A stretch of 64,000 nt of DNA from Bacteroidia bacterium. Its GTDB lineage: Bacteria > Bacteroidota > Bacteroidia > UBA4408. Each line of letters opens with the position of its first letter. The stretch's first letter is position 1. The notes under the pieces are model-generated. The model had not been told where the DNA came from, searched no databases, and worked only from the letters and a program-made list of their open reading frames with translations. Positions 18,478-27,540 of this stretch are shown here, piece by piece. The DNA lies in NCBI GenBank assembly GCA_020845635.1, contig JADLFI010000039.1:19796-83795 (forward strand), given 5' to 3'. Both the position numbers and the translations under genes were made by a program.

Positions 18478-21400
18478 TTAAGAAAGTGATTCTTCAATAT
18501 TTCTAACTTTTACCTGATAGAATACAGATGGTTTTACCCCTAATTCCTCAAGCATGTAGTATGAACGCTCATCTTCTTTCATTTTGGCAACTTTACTATT
18601 GCTATCGGCAATATTTCCAAAAGTAATAGCATTTGTTGGGCAAGATTGTGCGCATGCTGTTTCAAATTCACCGTCTCTAATTTCTCTTCCTTCTTTTTTG
18701 GCGGTAAGTTTGCCTTCCTGAATACGTTGAATACACATAGAACATTTTTCCATAACCCCACGTGAACGAACGGTAACATCAGGGTTTAAAACCATTTTAC
18801 CTAAATCGTTATTCATATTAAAGTCAAACTGTTTATTTTCAAAATATTTAAACCAGTTAAATCTACGTACTTTGTAAGGACAGTTATTGGCGCAATACTT
18901 AGTTCCAACACAACGGTTATAAGTCATGTGGTTTAAGCCTTCGTTACTATGTGTGGTAGCAATTACCGGACATACTGTTTCGCATGGAGCATGGTTACAG
19001 TGCATACACATTAGCGGTTGGAAAACTACTTGTGGATTTTCCTCAGGCACCTCCATTTCATGGTAAGTCTCAATAATTCCTTTATTTTCAAGCTCTCCTT
19101 TTTCTTTTGTCATGCTGCTGGAATAATATCGGTCAATGCGTATCCAATGCATTTCACGATTCATTCTAACTTCGTCTTTTCCAACTACTGCAACATTATT
19201 TTCCGACTGACATGCAACAACGCAATTACCGCAACCGATACATACGTTTAAGTCAATCCCCATGCTCCATTGAAGCCCCGGTCTGGCAAAGCCCGGTTTA
19301 TCTTCTGTGGCCCATAAATCAACAGTATGTGCAGGTACTTTTTTATGTTCATGACCATTGGCTAGGGAAAGCATTACGGTTTCATTCCCCGCTTTTGGAT
19401 CTTTTAAGTATTCCGAAAATGTTGTTTCCTTTACCATATTCCTTCCCATCAAGGTTTGGTGGGTTTGAGTGGTAACAATCATATATTTTTCTGCGCTATC
19501 TGCAATACTCACTTTAGTAGCATAATAGCTTAACAAACCATCAGCATTTTTACCCATATAGGAATAAGCATTAACTCCAATATTATTAGCTACTTTTCCT
19601 GCTTTGGTTCTTCCATATCCTAATGCCAAGCCAATTGTTCCTTCGGGCTGTCCGGGTTGTGGAAACACCGGTACGTTTTGAAAAGTAACACCATTAACGG
19701 TTAAGTTAACAGTGCTCATTTTTTCTTCTTTTTCATGAATAATATTATAACCTCTTCTCTCCATTTCTTTTGGTGACATGGTTATGTAATTATCCCAAGT
19801 TGTTTTTGATATTGGGTCTGGCATTTCTTGTAACCAAGGATTGTTGGCTTGATTACCATTCCCAATGCCCATTTTTTGATAGAAAGTAATTTCTAATTCA
19901 CTTCCTTTTTCGTTTGCTACATCAGCAGCATCAGCAGTTAAATCATACGACCATGCTAAAGGCTCGGCCAAACGAGGAGATGTTTCAAAAATACCGTCAT
20001 GCAAACACTTCTCCCAGAAATTCTCAAAGAAAGGCTCAGTGTTTTGCATGGTAAACATACTTTTCTGCCAAACAGATTTTATGTAATCCTGATAATTTCC
20101 TGAACCCTTCATCCATGCTAACAAACTCTCGCCAATAGCTCTGGTATTAAATAATGGGTAAATAGTAGGTTGAATTAAGGCAAAGCTATTAACTTGCGGA
20201 CTAGCATCTCCCCATGACTCTAAATAATGATGGTTAGGACAAACATACTTGCACTTATCGGCTGTTTCGTCTTTTGAAATATTAAACGATACACTTGTGC
20301 CTACTTTTGCTAATGCAGCTTCAAATTCTAATGCCTTTGGAGAAGTATAAACCGGATTACAATTATGCATCATTAAAACACCAACTTTTCCTCCTTTCAT
20401 TTCATCAATGAGGGTAGAAAACTCAGCATCGTCTCCTTTGCCAAGGTTTAAATGGTTAACTATATCAATAGTTTTATCATAATTATGTAATAAGTAATTT
20501 ATACCATTAACCACAGTTTGGATGTGCGAATCGTTTGAACCACATATTACTATTGATTTTCCTTGATTTGCCCATAAAGCGTCAGCAGCTTTGGCTATAG
20601 ATTTATCGAAAGGTACTTTACCGGCCGACAAGGTAGCAGCACCGGCTTTTGTAGCAATGGCATTATATAAGTTAACAACCCCTGCTCCTATTTGCGAAGG
20701 TTTTACTCCCACACGTACATCAGCATTAGCTCCTGATAAAGATAAAATACTTTCAAATTGAAAGTGTTTGCTCATTTCCTTTTTATCTTTACTTAGTTTT
20801 CTGCTTTTTCCGTACTGGCGTGCAAATTGTATAGGTGATACCCAATTTCCGAGAAAATCAGCGCCAAAACTCACAATTACATTGGCATTACTAAAATTAT
20901 AAGTAGGTATAACAGCAGCTCCAAAGGTTTTTTGGTTGGCTTTTCTAATACCTGCATAAGATATAGCATCATAGGTTACCAGCTTAGTGGTAGGATATTT
21001 TGCGGTAAACTCAGCAATCAAAGCATTTAATGAAGGACTGGTAATGGTTGAACTTAAGATTCTTATTCCATTTCCGGCTGCATTAGCAGCTTCTAATTTT
21101 GCAATAAGGTCACTGTCAATTTGCTTCCAATCAGTGGCTTTTCCGTCTTTTAAAGGGCCTTGTAATCTTTCGTTATCATAGAGTGACAGTACTGATGCTT
21201 GTACTCTGGCATTTGTTCCTCCACCTGAAAAACTAGATAATTTGTTCCCTTCAATTTTTATAGGACGACCTTCTCTGGTTTTTACCAAAATATTGCAAAA
21301 ATCATTACCGTCATCATAAGTAGAAGCATACCAATTAGCTATGCCAACGGTAATTTCTTCGGGCTTAATAAGGTAAGGAACTGTTTTTCTCACAGGAGTT

Positions 21401-21606
21401 TCGCAGGCGGCAAGTGAAGCGGCCGTAACCGAAAACCCTAAAAATTTAAGAAAATCTCTTCGAGGTGTTTTAGTGTCGGCTAATGACTCTTTTCCTAAGA
21501 AGTTTCCTATAGGAAGTTGTTCTGTAAATTCGTTTTTTGATTGCTTAATAAATTCATCATTATTATTAAGTTCTCCTAGCGATTTCCAATATTTTTTATT
21601 ATTCAT
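18478..21606 (-). CDS. actB: Alternative complex III subunit ActB (molybdopterin-oxidoreductase-like plus 4 Fe-S)
   Basis: A 1042-residue periplasmic subunit. An extended Tat signal has about 48 residues before the twin arginine RRDFLKFLGF (residues 49-58) and ends in a lipobox-like SLAAC with Cys68, as in ACIII lipoproteins. The first two thirds resemble a molybdopterin oxidoreductase that in this family carries no Mo cofactor. The last 270 residues are a polyferredoxin domain with cysteine groups CIGCGNCVVAC, CMHCNHAPCETVC, CVGTKYCANNC and CSMC...CAQSC for Fe-S clusters. It moves electrons from quinol to the hemes of ActA. Position in the operon is canonical. Confidence 0.96.
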   Translation of the reverse strand: MNNKKYWKSLGELNNNDEFIKQSKNEFTEQLPIGNFLGKESLADTKTPRRDFLKFLGFSVTAASLAACETPVRKTVPYLIKPEEITVGIANWYASTYDDGNDFCNILVKTREGRPIKIEGNKLSSFSGGGTNARVQASVLSLYDNERLQGPLKDGKATDWKQIDSDLIAKLEAANAAGNGIRILSSTITSPSLNALIAEFTAKYPTTKLVTYDAISYAGIRKANQKTFGAAVIPTYNFSNANVIVSFGADFLGNWVSPIQFARQYGKSRKLSKDKKEMSKHFQFESILSLSGANADVRVGVKPSQIGAGVVNLYNAIATKAGAATLSAGKVPFDKSIAKAADALWANQGKSIVICGSNDSHIQTVVNGINYLLHNYDKTIDIVNHLNLGKGDDAEFSTLIDEMKGGKVGVLMMHNCNPVYTSPKALEFEAALAKVGTSVSFNISKDETADKCKYVCPNHHYLESWGDASPQVNSFALIQPTIYPLFNTRAIGESLLAWMKGSGNYQDYIKSVWQKSMFTMQNTEPFFENFWEKCLHDGIFETSPRLAEPLAWSYDLTADAADVANEKGSELEITFYQKMGIGNGNQANNPWLQEMPDPISKTTWDNYITMSPKEMERRGYNIIHEKEEKMSTVNLTVNGVTFQNVPVFPQPGQPEGTIGLALGYGRTKAGKVANNIGVNAYSYMGKNADGLLSYYATKVSIADSAEKYMIVTTQTHQTLMGRNMVKETTFSEYLKDPKAGNETVMLSLANGHEHKKVPAHTVDLWATEDKPGFARPGLQWSMGIDLNVCIGCGNCVVACQSENNVAVVGKDEVRMNREMHWIRIDRYYSSSMTKEKGELENKGIIETYHEMEVPEENPQVVFQPLMCMHCNHAPCETVCPVIATTHSNEGLNHMTYNRCVGTKYCANNCPYKVRRFNWFKYFENKQFDFNMNNDLGKMVLNPDVTVRSRGVMEKCSMCIQRIQEGKLTAKKEGREIRDGEFETACAQSCPTNAITFGNIADSNSKVAKMKEDERSYYMLEELGVKPSVFYQVKVRNIEESLS

Positions 21607-21659
21607 AGTTTTTATACTAAGCTCTGTTTAACAGAAAAATTACTAATTAAAATATTTGA

Positions 21660-22937
21660 TTAATAATGGCATTTACCACATTCAATACCCCCCATCATAC
21701 TTACAGTAATTGGTTTATTACCATAAGTCTTTTTAAGTTCTTCATGCATTTTGTCGTAATATGGATTACCAGCCATTTTAACTTCTGTTTTTCTATGGCA
21801 GTCAACACACCAACCCATTGTTAATGGCGAAAATTGACGTAAAGTGTCCATTTTTTCAACAGGGCCATGACATGTTTGGCATTCTATTTTACCAACAGTA
21901 ACGTGCTGTGCGTGGTTGTAATATGCATGTTCCGGTAATTGATGTACTTTTACCCATTTAATAGGTTGAGGATTTGGTCCATAGGTTTGTTTGTCCGGAT
22001 CATAATCTAACGCTTTATAAATTTTTGCAATTTCTGTTTTTCCGGTAACAGTACCTTCCTGAATTCCTTTATGACAATTCATACAAACATTAGCAGAAGG
22101 CACATTTGATATTTTACTTTTTTCAACCCCAGAGTGGCAATACACACAGCTAATGCCATTTTCTCCTGCGTGAATTTTATGACTAAAGAAAATAGGTTGC
22201 TCAGGTGCATATCCTTGATAAACACCAATGCCCATCATACCGTCCCAAGCCGCTTTAGATAAATAACCACTTAACAAAATGAGAACAACAGCTACAATTT
22301 TTTTATTGTTTCTTAACCAATGTTTGCAGTAGTCCCAGTTATAGGTTACAGGCTCCGGCTCGGGTAAACCAGCCTGGTTATTGACCATTCGCTGCATTGA
22401 TTTTTTTACTCCGCTTAATACGCCAATCAGGATTAGGAAAAGAATAATTAAACCTAATAAGAAATATAAAGTTGTATTTGGGTTTGAGGCGGCAGGAGCT
22501 GTTGAATCAGCCGGTTTAGCTGCTTCTTTAGGCTTAGCTGCGCCACCTCCTACTGCTTCGGGGTTGGCAATATATGCCAAAATTGACTTTATTTCGTCAT
22601 CAGATAATGCTTGCGAAGGCATTACCGATTTATTATACTCTTCAAAAATTTTAACTGCATAAGAGTCGCCACTTTTAACAAGTGCCTGCGAATTTTTTAT
22701 CCATTTAATAAGCCATTCTTCAGCCGGTTGAGGTACCTTAGAGGCAACATCTTTAAGGCCGGGACCTACAAGTTTGGCATCTGTTAAGGTATGACAGGCG
22801 GCACAATTATTCTTAAATAATTTCTGTCCGGCTGCTGCATCCTGACTGTATAAACTTACAGGACGCAATAGTAAGAAAGCTGCTAATATTACCAGCGGCT
22901 TAAAACAAAATGTAAATACTTTATTATTTGTTTGCAT
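21660..22937 (-). CDS. actA: Alternative complex III subunit ActA, hexaheme form with N-terminal cytochrome c domain
   Basis: A 425-residue multiheme cytochrome. A signal or anchor segment (PLVILAAFLLL) leads into a class I cytochrome c domain with heme site CAACH (Cys45, His49) and a Met in SVMPSQAL. A Pro/Ala linker and a transmembrane helix (LYFLLGLIILFLILIGVL) follow, then another helix and the usual ActA pentaheme domain with CVYCH, CMNCH, CQTCH, CVDCH and CGKCH. The six heme sites thus exceed the five of the basic ActA. I chose the ATG at 22937; a GTG 24 bases upstream would add eight residues. It is the first gene of the operon. Confidence 0.95.
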   Translation of the reverse strand: MQTNNKVFTFCFKPLVILAAFLLLRPVSLYSQDAAAGQKLFKNNCAACHTLTDAKLVGPGLKDVASKVPQPAEEWLIKWIKNSQALVKSGDSYAVKIFEEYNKSVMPSQALSDDEIKSILAYIANPEAVGGGAAKPKEAAKPADSTAPAASNPNTTLYFLLGLIILFLILIGVLSGVKKSMQRMVNNQAGLPEPEPVTYNWDYCKHWLRNNKKIVAVVLILLSGYLSKAAWDGMMGIGVYQGYAPEQPIFFSHKIHAGENGISCVYCHSGVEKSKISNVPSANVCMNCHKGIQEGTVTGKTEIAKIYKALDYDPDKQTYGPNPQPIKWVKVHQLPEHAYYNHAQHVTVGKIECQTCHGPVEKMDTLRQFSPLTMGWCVDCHRKTEVKMAGNPYYDKMHEELKKTYGNKPITVSMMGGIECGKCHY

Positions 22938-22987
22938 ATAAGTAATTTTTTCTTTTGTCACAATAGTGTCATCATATTTTCACGCGG

Positions 22988-22995
22988 CAAAATTA
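22988..22995 (-). promoter_or_regulatory. Candidate -7 promoter element of the actABCDEF-ctaCD operon
   Basis: The minus strand reads TAATTTTG, an exact TAnnTTTG match, 51 bases before the chosen actA ATG. It lies in the 348-base gap between actA and icd, which otherwise holds only the icd terminator. No clear -33 element is visible. Confidence 0.5.
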
Positions 22996-23228
22996 TAAGA
23001 ATACCTAATCAATAGACACATTTTAGGGACATTTTTTTAGAAATTTATTAATTTAAAAAGATTCTAAACAACTTACATACCTCGCTACTATACAAACAAT
23101 TAAGAAGATTTGAGATACTTTTAACTATTAAATTGTTAGTAATATCCCAAGTTTTTCAACAAATAATCGTATCACGATAATTTCAAAATGTGGTTTAGAT
23201 AGATTGTCAATTTTTTTTTTAAAAATGC

Positions 23229-23262
23229 AAAAAAAAGACCTTAATAGTGCTATTAAGGTCTT
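23229..23262 (-). terminator. Intrinsic terminator after icd
   Basis: A perfect 13-bp stem (23235-23247 with 23250-23262) with a 2-base spacer is followed on the minus strand by eight T, then GCATTTTT. It lies 24 bases past the icd stop and ends the dnaX-M16-icd unit before the act promoter. Confidence 0.85.
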
Positions 23263-23285
23263 AAAGAAAAAGGTAAAATTTATTG

Positions 23286-24518
23286 TTACTGTGCAGCAAG
23301 CTTGTTACGTAAGTTGGTATTTAAAGACTCTAAAAAGTCTTCGGTGGAAAGGTATTGATCTTGGCTTACATTGTTGCCATGAATACAAACGGCTAAATCT
23401 TTGGTCATTTTTCCGCTTTCAACAGTTTCTATACATACTTTTTCGAGGGTTTGACAAAAATTAGCCAATTCATTGTTTTGATCGAGCATAGCCCGGAAAG
23501 CTAATCCTTGAGTCCAGGCAAATATTGATGCTATTGGATTGGTTGAGGTAGGCTTACCTTGCTGATGTAAACGATAATGACGTGTAACAGTACCATGTGC
23601 TGCCTCAGCTTCCATAGTTTTTCCATCAGGTGTAATAAGTGAGCTGGTCATTAGTCCTAATGAACCAAAGCCTTGGGCTACAGTGTCGCTTTGCACATCA
23701 CCATCGTAGTTTTTGCATGCCCAAACAAAGTTGCCATGCCATTTTAGGGCCGATGCCACCATGTCATCAATTAAACGATGCTCGTAGGTTAATCCTAATA
23801 CATCCATTCTGCTCTTAAATTCTGATTGGTAGATTTCTTCAAAAATATCTTTAAATCGGCCATCATATTTTTTAAGGATGGTATTTTTTGTTGAAAGATA
23901 CAGAGGCCATTTTTTCATTAAGGCTTGGTTAAAGCATGAGCGTGCAAATCCTCTAATAGATTCATCAGTATTATACATAGCTAAAGCTACACCATCTCCT
24001 TTAAAATTATATACTTCAAAAGATTGAGGGGCAGAGCCGTCTTCAGGGGTAAATGTAATAGTAAGTTTTCCTTTGCTTTTGGTTACAAAATCAGTAGCAC
24101 GGTATTGATCACCAAAGGCGTGACGACCGATACATATAGGTGATGTCCAGTTAGGAACCAGACGAGGAATATTTTTCATTACAATAGGCTCACGAAAAAC
24201 AGTACCATCAAGTATATTTCGGATAGTACCATTAGGCGATTTCCACATTTGTTTTAAATTAAATTCTTTGACACGCGCCTCATCAGGAGTAATGGTTGCA
24301 CATTTTATACCTACATTGTACTTTTTAATAGCTTCTGCAGCCTCTATTGTAACTTGATCGTTTGTTGCATCGCGATGTTCAATGCCTAAATCATAGTATT
24401 TAATATCTAAATCTAGATAAGGGTAAATCAGCTTTTCTTTAATAAAAGCCCAAATTACTCTGGTCATTTCATCGCCATCGAGTTCTACTACAGGGTTGTT
24501 AACTTTAATTTTGTTCAT
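23286..24518 (-). CDS. icd: NADP-dependent isocitrate dehydrogenase (eukaryotic-like type)
   Basis: A 410-residue TCA-cycle enzyme that converts isocitrate to 2-oxoglutarate. The opening [20 protein letters not shown] and the segment [16 protein letters not shown] (substrate-binding Ser and Arg) mark the type II IDH group, to which mitochondrial NADP enzymes belong, not the E. coli type. Later motifs include [22 protein letters not shown] metal-binding Asp residues ([11 protein letters not shown]) and [12 protein letters not shown] for NADP binding. It follows the M16 peptidase gene by 33 bases and ends at a strong terminator, so it is probably the last gene of a three-gene transcript. Confidence 0.95.
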   Translation of the reverse strand: MNKIKVNNPVVELDGDEMTRVIWAFIKEKLIYPYLDLDIKYYDLGIEHRDATNDQVTIEAAEAIKKYNVGIKCATITPDEARVKEFNLKQMWKSPNGTIRNILDGTVFREPIVMKNIPRLVPNWTSPICIGRHAFGDQYRATDFVTKSKGKLTITFTPEDGSAPQSFEVYNFKGDGVALAMYNTDESIRGFARSCFNQALMKKWPLYLSTKNTILKKYDGRFKDIFEEIYQSEFKSRMDVLGLTYEHRLIDDMVASALKWHGNFVWACKNYDGDVQSDTVAQGFGSLGLMTSSLITPDGKTMEAEAAHGTVTRHYRLHQQGKPTSTNPIASIFAWTQGLAFRAMLDQNNELANFCQTLEKVCIETVESGKMTKDLAVCIHGNNVSQDQYLSTEDFLESLNTNLRNKLAAQ

Positions 24519-24551
24519 TGGTTAGCTTGGTTATTGATTATTAATATGTTA

Positions 24552-27530
24552 TTAGTATCCAAAAATATCTGATAAGGTTAAATAGGTAATCTCGCCATAA
24601 TTCTCAAGTGTTTTCAAATCAAGATTTGATTTACTTCCCAAAACCATAATATTATATTTCTTATTCTTAATGCGTGTTTGCTGGAATGATTTAATATTCT
24701 CAAAAGTTAGAGTTGGTAAAGCATCGTAAATATCTTTACGTATATCATGATTGTTTCCTAGCTTTTTGGCGTTCATATAATTAAACAAAATATTGCTTTT
24801 GGTAATTCTTTCGGTTCTAATTTGTTCTTCGGTAGCTTTTTTGGCCGATGCAAACAAGTTATCACTTTCAGGCATATTGTTTAGCAAGTCAACCATACCG
24901 GCCATGGCTTCGGGAAGTTTATCTGACTGGGTTCCAATGTATGCCATAACATAGTGTGATTTATTTTTATTATCGGGTAAGGTATATCTGCTAAAAACAG
25001 AATAGGCTAAAGCTTTTGACTCGCGCATGGTTTGAAACACAATACTTCCCATATTGCCTCCAAAATATTCGTTAAATAAAGTAATTGTTGGAATAACAGA
25101 TAAGTTGTATGCTTGATCCTTTGAAAGCATTAATATTTCTGCTTGTTTCATATCATAATCAATTACAAAAACCTTGTTTTTTGGAGTATCTTGCTGTGTA
25201 AATGCCATAGGCTCAGGAATGGCTTTTAAAGGTGTAACAGCTTGATGGTATTTATTAATTTTAGCGGTAAACTCATCTGTTTTTAGTGGACCGTAATAAT
25301 ATATATCATGCTGATATGAAGTTAAATCTTTTATTTTTTGAATAAGCTCTTCAGGTTTTATTGATTTTAACTCCTCTGCTGTGAGAATATTGGTAAAAGG
25401 TGATTTAGCCCCGTATATGGCATAGTTTTGCATACCACTCCAAAGAATTTTATTTTTACTTAATTTATTATCTTCACGTTGTTTTAATATGGAGGCAACC
25501 AAATTTTCGAGCGCTTGGCTATCAGCTTTGGGGTCTTTTAATAACTCTTCAAAAAGATTAATGGCATTATCAAAATTATCATTTAATCCTTCTAAACTAA
25601 CATATACCCTATCTTCAGAAGCAAATACAGAGTAATTGCAGCCCAGTTTATAAAATTCTTGTTTTAACTCTTCATTACTATACTTCGAGGTCCCTAAATA
25701 GTCAAGATAATTAACGGCTAACTCTAATTTTTTATCATTATTTTTTCCCATCTCCAGCACATAAAACATTTTAAACAAGTTGTTCTCGCTGTTATGGTTT
25801 AAATATATAGGTGCACCTATGGCTGATTTGTACTGAACAATGTCTCTATTGTAATCAATAAACACGGGTTCAATTACAGGGCTTTGAGCTTCGGTAATGG
25901 CCTTTAGGAAGGGCGATTGTGCATCACGGTTTAATTCAACAGGGGTAATTTCGGGCTTTATTACTTTTTGAACATTTTTATCTTCACCCGTACGCTTATA
26001 AACAACTACATAATTATTATTGAAATTATTTTTTGCCCACTCTGTAAGCTCTTGCTTGGTAATGGCTGCCATTCTGTTAATTTGATTGGAATAGTCTTGC
26101 CATGACACATCGCTAATAAAGGCATCAAGCATTGCTCTGGCTCTTTCATCATTGTTTTCGAAGGCCTCAATTTGTTTGAGTTTGATGTCATTGATAACTG
26201 CTTTCATCATCCAGTCAGGAAAATCGCCTTTTTTAAATTTTTCAATTTCTTCTAATAGTAGGTCTTTGGTTTGTTCCAAGCTTTGTCCTTCTTTAGCTGT
26301 AGCGCTAAAAAACATCACTCCGTAATCATTCAAAATATATGGGAAAACATCTGCTTCTAAAACTTTTTGTTTTTGATTCAAATTTAAATCTATCAAACCG
26401 GCAGTTCCGTTATACAATATTTTGCCGGCCAACTCGGCATAATCTCTATCATTTGTTTTTTGCCCCCCTACACGATAGGCCACTACAACTTGTTCTGCAT
26501 CGGGACCATACACATTGCGAACTATGGGTTTGGTAATTGGTGCTTCTTTTCCGGGAATATACTCAGGTACCGGTTTGGCTTTCATACTTCCAAAACGACT
26601 GTCAATTAACCTTATAGCACGGTCATAATCAAAATCACCCGACATAATTATGGCCATATTGTTAGGCACATAGTAGCTATTGTAATATTCTTTAATTTTT
26701 TTGATTGATGGGTTTTTCAAATGGTCAATGGTTCCAATAGTAGTTTGCTTACCGTAATTATTATTGGGAAACATAGCTTCAAACAAGGTTTCAAACATTT
26801 TCCTGCCGTCATTGTCCAGTCCTCTGTTTTTTTCTTCATATACTGCTTCAAGCTCGGTATGAAAAATTCGCAATACCGGATTGCGAAAACGTTCGGCTTC
26901 AATAGTTAGCCATTTTTCCAGTTGATTAGATGGAATATCGTTCACATAAACAGTTTGTTCAAACGAAGTAAAAGCATTGGTTCCTTTAGCCCCTATAGAA
27001 CTCATCATTTTATCATATTCATTAGCAATAGCAAATTTTGCAGCTACTCCGCTAATGCTGTCAATTTGGTGATAAATAACTTTACGCTTTTTCTCGTCAT
27101 TTGTTTTGCGGTAGGTTTCGTATAGAGCTTCAATTTTATCAAGCTCCACTTTTTCCTTTTCAAAGTTAAGCGTTCCGTATTTATCGGTTCCTTTAAAAAG
27201 CATGTGTTCCAGATAATGTGCTAATCCGGTAGCATCAGCAGGGTCGCTCTTGCTCCCTGCCTTTGTTGCTATATAAGTTTGAATTCTTGGGGCATCTTTA
27301 TATACACTTAGATATACTTTTAACCCATTATCCAAAGTATAAATACGTGCGTTAAGCATATCGCCTTTTACTGTTTCGTATTTATAGGCAATGTCAGTAT
27401 TTGGCTTAAGGTTATTGCCAACAGTTTGTAACTGTGTGTTTTTTGTGTTATGTATATTTTTCTGAGCGTAAGCACCGGTAGCTACCAGCACAGCTAGCAT
27501 CACTCTTATAAAATAATTACTTTTATTCAT
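24552..27530 (-). CDS. M16-family zinc metallopeptidase, exported
   Basis: A 992-residue two-lobe pitrilysin/insulinase-family peptidase. The signal peptide ends at about residue 23 (GAYAQ). The inverted zinc motif HYLEH is at residues 105-109, and the third zinc ligand is the Glu in LEAVYEEKNRG. The C-terminal half repeats the fold without the zinc residues, as expected for the non-catalytic lobe. It should degrade peptides or small proteins in the periplasm. Substrate is unknown. It starts 10 bases after the dnaX stop codon, so the two are co-transcribed, although the functions look unrelated. Confidence 0.92.
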   Translation of the reverse strand: MNKSNYFIRVMLAVLVATGAYAQKNIHNTKNTQLQTVGNNLKPNTDIAYKYETVKGDMLNARIYTLDNGLKVYLSVYKDAPRIQTYIATKAGSKSDPADATGLAHYLEHMLFKGTDKYGTLNFEKEKVELDKIEALYETYRKTNDEKKRKVIYHQIDSISGVAAKFAIANEYDKMMSSIGAKGTNAFTSFEQTVYVNDIPSNQLEKWLTIEAERFRNPVLRIFHTELEAVYEEKNRGLDNDGRKMFETLFEAMFPNNNYGKQTTIGTIDHLKNPSIKKIKEYYNSYYVPNNMAIIMSGDFDYDRAIRLIDSRFGSMKAKPVPEYIPGKEAPITKPIVRNVYGPDAEQVVVAYRVGGQKTNDRDYAELAGKILYNGTAGLIDLNLNQKQKVLEADVFPYILNDYGVMFFSATAKEGQSLEQTKDLLLEEIEKFKKGDFPDWMMKAVINDIKLKQIEAFENNDERARAMLDAFISDVSWQDYSNQINRMAAITKQELTEWAKNNFNNNYVVVYKRTGEDKNVQKVIKPEITPVELNRDAQSPFLKAITEAQSPVIEPVFIDYNRDIVQYKSAIGAPIYLNHNSENNLFKMFYVLEMGKNNDKKLELAVNYLDYLGTSKYSNEELKQEFYKLGCNYSVFASEDRVYVSLEGLNDNFDNAINLFEELLKDPKADSQALENLVASILKQREDNKLSKNKILWSGMQNYAIYGAKSPFTNILTAEELKSIKPEELIQKIKDLTSYQHDIYYYGPLKTDEFTAKINKYHQAVTPLKAIPEPMAFTQQDTPKNKVFVIDYDMKQAEILMLSKDQAYNLSVIPTITLFNEYFGGNMGSIVFQTMRESKALAYSVFSRYTLPDNKNKSHYVMAYIGTQSDKLPEAMAGMVDLLNNMPESDNLFASAKKATEEQIRTERITKSNILFNYMNAKKLGNNHDIRKDIYDALPTLTFENIKSFQQTRIKNKKYNIMVLGSKSNLDLKTLENYGEITYLTLSDIFGY

Positions 27531-27540
27531 GATATATTAA

